This document shows, in pieces, positions 13,984 to 20,552 of a stretch of DNA of 21,327 nt (the first letter of the stretch is position 1; each line of letters begins with the position of its first letter). Below the pieces are notes generated by a model. It did no database searches. It saw only the letters and a list, made by a program, of their open reading frames with translations, and was not told where the DNA came from. Location: assembly GCA_027031185.1 (NCBI GenBank), contig JALVEF010000484.1:1-21327 (forward strand), given 5' to 3'. Source of the stretch: Saprospiraceae bacterium. Its GTDB lineage: Bacteria; Bacteroidota; Bacteroidia; Chitinophagales; Saprospiraceae. The position numbers and the translations under genes are program-made.

Positions 13984-16683
13984 ATGCGAATCAGGCTCTA
14001 TCAGCGAGGAGACACTGGAGAATATTTCTTTCAGTTCTTGTCAGATGACGAACAAGTCATCCTGGACAGCCAGGCTTATGCATCCAAGGATGCCCGGGAC
14101 AACGGTGTCGAGTCCGTCAATACCAATGCCCGTATCGCGGAACGGTACGAGATGCGGCAATCCGGGGGCCGGCATTACTTTATTCTGAAAGCAGGCAATG
14201 GCCAGGAGATTGGCCGGAGCCCGATGTTTGATACCGCCGGCCAGGCCGCCGCAGCCATGAACTTATTGTTTGAAAAGGCCGGGGGCACCGGTCCGGCGCC
14301 GGGGACTGCAGCCACAGATACCGGTGGGCAGTTGACGGCTCGCGAGGGCTATGTCGCTCACGTAGCTATCGAAGAAGCGCCGGCCGCGCCGGAAGCCGAA
14401 AAACCCAAAAAGAAACGCAAGAAGCGCAAGAAGCGCGAGCCGAAAGGCGAAAAAACCGTTGTCAAAGAAGGCAGCTACCACTTCAATGACATCAATTACC
14501 AAATCGTATTAAGCCCCAACGGCAAGTACTATTTCACCTTCCGCGATCCGGAAGGTAAGACGCTGCTGCTCTCTGCCAATGTACGGGGCTATGACTCCGA
14601 GGCGGACGTGGATAAGGTCATTGAGAAAATACTCGCCTTGGGCCCTCATGAGACCAATTATCAAGGAAAAACAACAAAAAACGGGAAGTATTACTTTTAT
14701 CTGAACGATACGGACGGCCGTCCGGTCGGCAGGAGTTTTTTCTTTAACACTCCGGAGGAAATGCAGGCAGCCATCGGCTTGTTTATCGGTGATCTGGTCG
14801 CGGCCGGATCGCCCGAAACTCCGGCCAAAACCGAAACTAAAATGGTTGATGAGTATCTACCTTGTGGGGACTACGCGGGGGGAGAATGGTTTCACACCTT
14901 CTACCGCGATGACCGCAAAGAGTACTATTTTGCCTTTAACAGCCCGGATGGAAAGACCTATCTCCGCTCCGAGGGCTACAAATCCGAAGCGGCCCGCGAT
15001 AACGGCATCGAATCGGTCAAGAAAAATGCGCCTATTGATGAGCGCTGGGTGACCGGTACCGCTATGGATGGTAAGTACCATTATTATGCGCTCAAGGCAG
15101 CCAATCATCAAGAAATCGCACGCAGTTGCTATTACGAAAGTGAAGCGGAGATGAAGGCCGCATTGGCATGGGTGCGCGGCGAGCATTCCATCCTGGGCCC
15201 CGGTGCTCAGTTTATTGACGGCAAGTGGTGGACGGCCTACGCCCTGCGCATGAAGGCGGAAGAAGAGAAGAAAGCGGCACTCGCCGCTGCCGCACCTGCA
15301 CCTAAAAAAGAAGCCAAAGTGGACGACTACCTGCCTTGTGGCGATTATGCCGGCGATCCGTGGTTCTACAAGTTTTACCGCGATGACCGCAAAGAGTACT
15401 ACTTCGCCTTCAACAGCCCGGATGGTCAGAAAACTTACCTCCGCTCCGAAGGCTATAAGTCCGAAGCGGCCCGCGACAACGGCATCGAATCGGTCAAGAA
15501 GAATGCCCCTGTCGATGCGCGCTGGGTGACCGGTACCGCTATGGACGGCAAGTATCACTACTATGCGCTCAAAGCCGCCAATCATCAGGAAATTGCGCGC
15601 AGCTGCTATTACAAGGATGAGGCGGCCATGAAGGCAGATTTTGCCTGGGTGCGCGGGGAGCAGTCCATATTGCATCCGGAAGCCAAACTGGTCAACGGCG
15701 TATGGATGACACCGTTTATGCTCCGTCAAAAGGCCGAAGAAGAAGCACGGCTGAAGGCCGAAGCAGAAGCACGGCTGAAGGCCGAAGCAGAAGCTAAGCG
15801 TAAGGCTGAAGAAGCACGCTTAAAAGCCGAAGCCGAAGCCAAACGCAAGGCCGAAGAGGAAAAGAAAGCGGCACTCGCCGCCGCTGCGGCTGCTGCCGCC
15901 GCCAAAAAGGCGGCTGCGCCCAAGGACAAAGAAGACGACTACCTGCCTTGTAAAGAATACCAGGGCCATTCCGTCAATGACAAAATCAACAATGTCGCCT
16001 TCTTCAAGCATCAAAACGGACAGTATTACTTCGTCATATATGACCAAAACGGCGAAGTTCGTCTGCGCTCCGAAGGCTTCCCCGATGCCAAATCGCGCGA
16101 CCAGGAATTGTCCGGTGCCGTCCGGTTTATCAATGACAAGAGCAAGTGGAAGCGTATTGAGCGTGGCGATTACTATATGGACGTCTTGTACGATGAAACG
16201 GGCCGCGAAGTGGGTCGCTCCTGCTTGAAGAAAAAAGCAGTGGCCGCCCCGCCGCCGCCACCCAAACCGGCCGCTGCCGCCGCTACGGCAGCCGCCGCCA
16301 CCGCGGCTGCGGCTTCTGTTAAGAAAACACCGGAACCGGCCAAAGCTGCCGCCGCGGCGCAAACGACCGTCAAGGAAACCAAGAAGAAGGGGGGCTTCCC
16401 CTGGTGGATCCTGCTACTGCTCTTGGCGGCACTATTACTCTGGCTGCTGCTCCGCGGTTGCGGTGGTTGCAATGACAAGGGATCCGCGGCGGCCGTCACT
16501 ACGGAAAAGCCGCCGGTGGAAGAGCCGGTCACTACCGAAACGGAAGTGGCGCCTCCCGTCGAAGAAGAGCAGGAGACGCCCGAACCGCCCAAGGCCGTCG
16601 AGGAGACGCCTGTCATCGAAGAGGATGTCACGCCGGCCGTGGGTGTCGAAGCAGGCTTCGACCGTGTACACGTACGCAAATAG
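13984..16683 (+). CDS. Membrane-anchored protein with tandem DUF1508 (YegP-like) repeats
   Basis: This 899-residue protein of unknown function has five blocks of DUF1508/YegP type (about 1-93, 160-280, 288-404, 446-563, 650-750). Each holds two beta-rich half-repeats with signatures such as KEYYFAFNSPDGKTYLRSEGY, ARDNGIESV and GKYHYYALKAANHQEIARS. A lysine/arginine-rich stretch (142-152) separates blocks 1 and 2. A TolA-like charged coiled coil built of AEAKRKAEEARLKAEAE units (about 580-645) lies between blocks 4 and 5. An Ala/Pro linker leads to a single membrane helix (805-823, FPWWILLLLLAALLLWLLL), flanked by KKK before and RGCGGCN after. The 70-residue tail is acidic and proline-rich. 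There is no signal peptide, so by the positive-inside rule the repeats face the cytoplasm and the tail the periplasm. Blocks 3 and 4 are almost identical. The start is the ATG at 13984. A TTG at 13963 is less likely. Confidence 0.85.
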   Translation: MRIRLYQRGDTGEYFFQFLSDDEQVILDSQAYASKDARDNGVESVNTNARIAERYEMRQSGGRHYFILKAGNGQEIGRSPMFDTAGQAAAAMNLLFEKAGGTGPAPGTAATDTGGQLTAREGYVAHVAIEEAPAAPEAEKPKKKRKKRKKREPKGEKTVVKEGSYHFNDINYQIVLSPNGKYYFTFRDPEGKTLLLSANVRGYDSEADVDKVIEKILALGPHETNYQGKTTKNGKYYFYLNDTDGRPVGRSFFFNTPEEMQAAIGLFIGDLVAAGSPETPAKTETKMVDEYLPCGDYAGGEWFHTFYRDDRKEYYFAFNSPDGKTYLRSEGYKSEAARDNGIESVKKNAPIDERWVTGTAMDGKYHYYALKAANHQEIARSCYYESEAEMKAALAWVRGEHSILGPGAQFIDGKWWTAYALRMKAEEEKKAALAAAAPAPKKEAKVDDYLPCGDYAGDPWFYKFYRDDRKEYYFAFNSPDGQKTYLRSEGYKSEAARDNGIESVKKNAPVDARWVTGTAMDGKYHYYALKAANHQEIARSCYYKDEAAMKADFAWVRGEQSILHPEAKLVNGVWMTPFMLRQKAEEEARLKAEAEARLKAEAEAKRKAEEARLKAEAEAKRKAEEEKKAALAAAAAAAAAKKAAAPKDKEDDYLPCKEYQGHSVNDKINNVAFFKHQNGQYYFVIYDQNGEVRLRSEGFPDAKSRDQELSGAVRFINDKSKWKRIERGDYYMDVLYDETGREVGRSCLKKKAVAAPPPPPKPAAAAATAAAATAAAASVKKTPEPAKAAAAAQTTVKETKKKGGFPWWILLLLLAALLLWLLLRGCGGCNDKGSAAAVTTEKPPVEEPVTTETEVAPPVEEEQETPEPPKAVEETPVIEEDVTPAVGVEAGFDRVHVRK
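14845..15195 (+). repeat. Intragenic duplication in the DUF1508 gene, copy 1
   Basis: These 117 codons (VDEYLPCGDYAG to WVRGEHSIL) are repeated at 15319-15672 with one extra codon. Most base differences are at third codon positions, so the protein sequence stayed almost the same after duplication. Confidence 0.85.
15319..15672 (+). repeat. Intragenic duplication in the DUF1508 gene, copy 2
   Basis: This is the second copy of the 117-codon unit, with one inserted glutamine codon (DGQKTY against DGKTY). The stretch from RDDRKEYYFAFNSPDG to NHQEIARSCYY is nearly unchanged at protein level. Confidence 0.85.
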
Positions 16684-16707
16684 GGTTTTTGTGTGAAATA
16701 AATTCCC

Positions 16708-16748
16708 GCGGGCATTGTACCTTTGGTGCAGTGCCCGCTTTATTTTTG
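16708..16748 (+). terminator. Intrinsic terminator after the DUF1508 gene
   Basis: GCGGGCATTGTACC pairs with GGTGCAGTGCCCGC along all 14 positions (two G-T pairs) around a TTT loop (16708-16738), followed by TTTATTTTTG. It starts 24 bases after the stop codon. Confidence 0.9.
16741..16748 (+). promoter_or_regulatory. -7 promoter element inside the terminator T-tract
   Basis: TATTTTTG followed by CGG fits TAnnTTTG and lies 34 bases before the start of the next gene. A TTTG at 16722-16725, in the terminator stem-loop, is 15 bases upstream, shorter than usual for a -33 box. Confidence 0.4.
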
Positions 16749-16782
16749 CGGTGCGTATGCACCAAACCAAAACGCTTGTCAC

Positions 16783-17874
16783 TTGAAACAATTGGCCCGG
16801 ACAGGGTGGCTCGGTTTGCTGGCACTGCTACTCGCAGTGGCCCATGCGGCCTGTGAGCGCGCCCGCTCCACCGCCCCGCCACCTGTGCGAATTGTCACCC
16901 ATCCCCACCGCTCCATTACTTTCATTGTAGGCGAGGACAAAACTTACAACAAGTACTACACCAATGCCGCCAGGTATTTTACCTTGCACGAAGCCGATTC
17001 GGAGCACCAGGTTGTTATTGCACCCTTGAGCCTTGCAGAGATTATGGAGCGCCTGAATCAACTGCCCACCGGCTATCGCTGGTCGGATATCAACATTGTC
17101 TCCCACGGTAATACCTGGACCGGCCTGGCCACGCGTGTCTATCCGGGTGGGCCGCGCACGACGGTGGAGACCTTGATCGAAGCCGAACAAGATGGCCGGT
17201 TGCCGGCTCTGCGCACCGGGATATTTGACGACAGTTCGCACGTCGTATTCTACGCCTGCGGGCTGGGACGCGATCTTCCGCTGATGCAAAAACTTAAAAG
17301 CGTGTTTTCCGCTCCCCATACGGCACCGAAGGTGTCGTCAACTAAACTTTTTAATATCTTTTCGGCCGGGCGCACAAAGGCTGTCCACTCGCTGGCCGAC
17401 TTTTACCATGTTTTTTACCGGCCGGGCCATCATCCGGGAAATACAGTTTTGGCTGACCGTTTTAAGGCCCGCTATCCCGGTGTGTCGATTGACTGGGCCG
17501 ATGCGCTGTCGCGCAAACTGCCGGATCATCCCGGCCAGCCGTTTTCGTATAAATACCACATTCCCGTCAGCTGGACGGAAGTATATCGGACGGATGAGAC
17601 GCCGCCACATCTACAGACGCAAGATGAGATTATCAATTGGATACTGGATCAGGAGGACTTCCTGCATCTCATCCGGCGCTATGGCATCCCTATTGACCGG
17701 TTTCAGTGGTCGGTTCGTTATTTTACCTATCGGGATGACACGGGCGAGGCACGGCCTGCGATGAAGGTAAAGGGACGGGTTACGGTGATGAGTGTCTTGC
17801 GGGAAGTCGTGGATGACAGGGGCCGTGCCTTTGTGCCGGATCTGTCGGATGAGCGTTTTTTTACCACTATGTGA
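16783..17874 (+). CDS. Lipoprotein with clan CD (caspase-like) His-Gly / Ala-Cys signature
   Basis: This is a 363-residue protein of no family I can name with certainty. The frame opens in the terminator, so I start at the TTG at 16783, which gives a clean lipoprotein signal (MKQLARTGWLGLLALLLAVA, then HAAC; cysteine 24). The middle has the pattern expected of clan CD cysteine peptidases (caspase, gingipain, CHAT, also DUF4347). A hydrophobic strand ends in His-Gly (DINIVSHGN, H108). About 50 residues later a second hydrophobic strand ends in Ala-Cys-Gly (SHVVFYACGLG, C159). A first strand, SITFIVGED, precedes these. The C-terminal half (DEIINWILDQEDFLHLIRRYGI..) has no features I recognise. 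It may be a periplasmic or surface peptidase, or a non-catalytic relative. It overlaps the next gene by one base. Confidence 0.72.
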   Translation: MKQLARTGWLGLLALLLAVAHAACERARSTAPPPVRIVTHPHRSITFIVGEDKTYNKYYTNAARYFTLHEADSEHQVVIAPLSLAEIMERLNQLPTGYRWSDINIVSHGNTWTGLATRVYPGGPRTTVETLIEAEQDGRLPALRTGIFDDSSHVVFYACGLGRDLPLMQKLKSVFSAPHTAPKVSSTKLFNIFSAGRTKAVHSLADFYHVFYRPGHHPGNTVLADRFKARYPGVSIDWADALSRKLPDHPGQPFSYKYHIPVSWTEVYRTDETPPHLQTQDEIINWILDQEDFLHLIRRYGIPIDRFQWSVRYFTYRDDTGEARPAMKVKGRVTVMSVLREVVDDRGRAFVPDLSDERFFTTM

Positions 17875-18674
17875 TGCATGTCTTTCCCGCCAAATTGCTT
17901 TTGTTCGGAGAATATACCGTCCTGCTGTCGGCTGAGGCGCTCGCCGTCCCTTATCATCGCTTCTCCGGGCGGTGGACTTTTTTGTCGTCAAGACAAAAAA
18001 GGTCATCGCCCTTGGAGTTGTTCGCCGATTATCTGGCAGATATGGCCCTTCCGTTGGATGTGGAAAAGTTTGCCGGCGACGTAGTCGCCGGCTTGGTGTT
18101 TGATTCTGATATCAAGCCGGGCTATGGAATGGGGAGCTCGGGGGCGCTGTGTGCTGCTGTGTGGGCGCGGTATGGAGCCGGGGAGCATCCGCTCACGGCG
18201 TTGCGGGAGATCTTCGTGGAGATGGAGTCTTTTTTCCATGGTAAGAGTTCCGGTATAGACCCGCTGATCAGCTATTATGACCGGCCGGTATTGCAGGATG
18301 CGACCGGCCCCCGGCTGTTGTCTCCTATGCCGCTGCCGGAAGCGCTGCACGTCTATGACTCCGGCCGCCCCCGCCGGACGGCGGAGGGCGTGGCATGGTT
18401 TCGCCGGCAATTGGAAGACAAGACTTTCCGTGATGCGGTCGAACGGGAGCTGATCCCGGCCAACCGGGCCGCCATTGCGGCCTTTGTGAAAGGCGACCGG
18501 GAAGCAATGGAGACAGCGATGGCGGCCATCAGCCGCTGGCAATGGACATATTTCCGGCCGCTCATTCCGGAATCGCTCCATGAGGCTTGGCGCAATGGGC
18601 TGGACACGGGGCGTTTTTTCAAGCTGTGCGGCGCCGGCGGCGGGGGATATTTTTTGTATTGGGAGGCTTACTAA
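17874..18674 (+). CDS. GHMP-family kinase, probable mevalonate kinase
   Basis: The 266-residue protein has the GHMP kinase signatures. KLLLFGEYTVLLSAEALAVPY (7-27) is motif 1. PGYGMGSSGALCA (82-94) is the phosphate-binding motif 2. FHGKSSGIDPLISYYD (121-136) is typical of mevalonate kinases of Bacteroidota. KLCGAGGGGYFLYW near the end is motif 3. It would phosphorylate mevalonate in the mevalonate route to isoprenoids. Related kinases such as galactokinase or the GYDIA group are less likely because of the HGKSSGID segment. It is shorter than characterised mevalonate kinases (about 300 or more). The ATG at 17874 overlaps the stop of the upstream gene (TGATG), so it is translationally coupled to the clan CD-like lipoprotein, an odd pairing. 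A GTG at 17871 is an alternative start. Confidence 0.85.
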   Translation: MHVFPAKLLLFGEYTVLLSAEALAVPYHRFSGRWTFLSSRQKRSSPLELFADYLADMALPLDVEKFAGDVVAGLVFDSDIKPGYGMGSSGALCAAVWARYGAGEHPLTALREIFVEMESFFHGKSSGIDPLISYYDRPVLQDATGPRLLSPMPLPEALHVYDSGRPRRTAEGVAWFRRQLEDKTFRDAVERELIPANRAAIAAFVKGDREAMETAMAAISRWQWTYFRPLIPESLHEAWRNGLDTGRFFKLCGAGGGGYFLYWEAY

Positions 18675-18704
18675 CATTGCAGGAAAGGGACCACTGTGTT
18701 TTTT

Positions 18705-18762
18705 GTAACTGTTTAGGTGCCCGCTGTTTTTGTGCTAAAAACAGGAGCACCTAAACAGTTAC
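18705..18762. repeat. 58-base palindromic element, intact reference copy
   Basis: The outer arms GTAACTGTTTAGGTGC (18705-18720) and GCACCTAAACAGTTAC (18747-18762) are perfect complements over 16 bases. After a small internal loop (CCG/GA) an inner stem CTGTTTTT/AAAAACAG closes a five-base loop, GTGCT. It lies between the mevalonate kinase and ftcD genes. No open frame is inside, so it would have to be moved by a factor encoded elsewhere, or it acts as a transcript-end structure. Confidence 0.9.
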
Positions 18763-18806
18763 TGTCTTTTACACCTTTATCTCCTATCTTGCGCGCCAAA
18801 AAAGCC

Positions 18807-20489
18807 ATGCAACCACTCATCGAATGTGTCCCCAATTTTAGTGAAGGGCGCCGTCCGGATGTAATTAAGCAGATTACGGATGCTATCGCATCCGTGGAGA
18901 ACGTCAAGCTGCTCGATGTAGATCCGGGTAAGGCGACCAACCGGACGGTGGTGACCTTTGTCGGGCCGCCCGATGATGTGATAGAAGCGGCCTTCCGCGG
19001 TATCCGCAAGGCGGCGGAGCTGATTGATATGACCAAGCATCAAGGAGAACATCCGCGTATGGGCGCTACGGATGTTTGCCCCCTGATCCCAATATCCGGT
19101 ATCAGCATGGAGGAGACGGTGGCTTTCGCCAATCAATTGGCGGAGCGCGTTGGCAGAGAATTGCAAATCCCCGTCTATCTGTATGAAGCAGCCGCGCGCA
19201 CACCACAGCGCAAAAACCTGGCGGTCATCCGCGCCGGCGAGTACGAGGGCTTTGCCCAAAAGATCAAACAAAAGGACTGGAAACCCGACTACGGCCCCGC
19301 CGCTATCGGTACGGCCGGCGCCACGGTCATTGGTGTGCGCGACTTTCTGATTGCCTACAATATCAACCTAAACACCCAATCTGTCCGCCGCGCCAATTCT
19401 GTAGCTTTTGACATCCGCGAGCGGGGACGCGTCAAGCGAAAGGGCCATCCTGTCACCGGCGAGATTGTCCGTGATGATGAGGGCAATCCCGTGCGCATCC
19501 CCGGTACACTCAAAGGGGTTAAGGCCATCGGCTGGTATATTGAAGAATATGGCATCGCTCAAGTGAGTATGAACATCACAGACATCCGGGCCGTCCCGAT
19601 CCACCGTGCCTTTGAGGAGGCCCGCAAAAGCGCCAATAAGCGCGGCCTGATTGTCACCGGATCCGAATTGGTCGGCATGGTACCGCTGAAGGTGCTCCTG
19701 GACGCCGGACGCTACTTCCTGCAAAAGCAAAAACGCTCCACCGGTGTGTCGGAAAAAGAACTGGTGCATATTGCTGTCAAGTCACTGGGATTGGATGACC
19801 TGGCTCCCTTTGATCCGCAACAGAAAATCATCGAATACCGCTTGCGCGACCAGGCAAACCGGCTGGTGGATATGAATTTGTCGGACTTTGCCGACCTGAC
19901 GGCATCGGAGGCACCGGCGCCGGGCGGGGGGTCCATCGCTGCGTATGTGGGGGCGCTGGGTGCGGCCCTGGGTGCCATGGACGCCAACTTGTCGGCCGGC
20001 AAGCGCGGCTGGGATCACAGGGTAAAGTATTTTTCCGCTTATGCGGAAACAGGTCAGGCACTGAAGGCCAAACTCCTGCATCTGGTGGATGAAGATACGG
20101 CAGCCTTCAACAAAATCATGGAAGCGTTCCGGATGCCTAAAAGTACGGACGAGGAGAAAAAGGCACGCACCGAAGCGATTCGTGATGCCACGCTATATGC
20201 GACGGAGGTGCCACTGCGGACCATGGAGACAGCCTTTGCCATCCTTGACCTGTGTCGGGCAATGGTGCGCAATGGTAATCCGAATTCCATTACCGATGCG
20301 GCCGTCGGTGCGCTGTGTGCCCGGGCGGCTGTGCATGGGGCCTGGCTCAATGTCAAAATCAATGCCCGGGACTTGAAAGATGCCGCAAAACGGGAAGCCA
20401 TCCTGGAAAAAGGCGCGGCCATCGTGAAGAAGACAGATACCGCCGTGGCCGGCATTATGCGCACGGTACATCGCACACTTGACGCCTGA
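18807..20489 (+). CDS. ftcD: Bifunctional glutamate formimidoyltransferase / formimidoyl-THF cyclodeaminase
   Basis: The enzyme transfers the formimino group of formiminoglutamate (from histidine breakdown) to tetrahydrofolate and then releases ammonia to give methenyl-THF. The 560-residue protein is the fused form known from mammals and some bacteria. The transferase half starts MQPLIECVPNFSEGR and has the catalytic H82 in KHQGEHPRMGATDVCPL, the same number as in the pig enzyme. The cyclodeaminase half begins near 360 with EAPAPGGGSIAAYVGALGAALGAM (PAPGGGS at 370-376). The frame opens upstream at 18717 inside the palindromic element, so I use the ATG at 18807 next to the conserved start. No other hut gene is in the window. 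A strong hairpin follows the stop. Confidence 0.96.
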   Translation: MQPLIECVPNFSEGRRPDVIKQITDAIASVENVKLLDVDPGKATNRTVVTFVGPPDDVIEAAFRGIRKAAELIDMTKHQGEHPRMGATDVCPLIPISGISMEETVAFANQLAERVGRELQIPVYLYEAAARTPQRKNLAVIRAGEYEGFAQKIKQKDWKPDYGPAAIGTAGATVIGVRDFLIAYNINLNTQSVRRANSVAFDIRERGRVKRKGHPVTGEIVRDDEGNPVRIPGTLKGVKAIGWYIEEYGIAQVSMNITDIRAVPIHRAFEEARKSANKRGLIVTGSELVGMVPLKVLLDAGRYFLQKQKRSTGVSEKELVHIAVKSLGLDDLAPFDPQQKIIEYRLRDQANRLVDMNLSDFADLTASEAPAPGGGSIAAYVGALGAALGAMDANLSAGKRGWDHRVKYFSAYAETGQALKAKLLHLVDEDTAAFNKIMEAFRMPKSTDEEKKARTEAIRDATLYATEVPLRTMETAFAILDLCRAMVRNGNPNSITDAAVGALCARAAVHGAWLNVKINARDLKDAAKREAILEKGAAIVKKTDTAVAGIMRTVHRTLDA

Positions 20490-20492
20490 ACT

Positions 20493-20526
20493 AAAAAGCG
20501 AAGCCCGCTCCCCGAGCGGGCTTCGC
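20493..20526 (-). terminator. Intrinsic terminator of the T9SS cargo gene, shared with ftcD
   Basis: GCGAAGCCCGCTC and GAGCGGGCTTCGC (20498-20510 and 20514-20526) pair perfectly over 13 bases around CCC. On the minus strand TTTTT follows directly (20497-20493), so it is a proper terminator for the gene ending at 20553. On the plus strand it starts 8 bases after the ftcD stop but lacks a T-run. Confidence 0.85.
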
Positions 20527-20552
20527 AGTTATCATTTGATTTGGGTATCCAA

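Noticed and set aside
13941..14048. Small plus-strand open frame of 35 codons (starting MDESDRLIANENYHHANQ) overlapping the start of the DUF1508 gene
   Set aside because: It could be an upstream leader frame, but it has no special codon pattern and its overlap with the real start is expected by chance.
18717..18806. 30-residue N-terminal extension of FtcD
   Set aside because: It lies inside and just after the palindromic element and is not part of the conserved family start, which begins at 18807.
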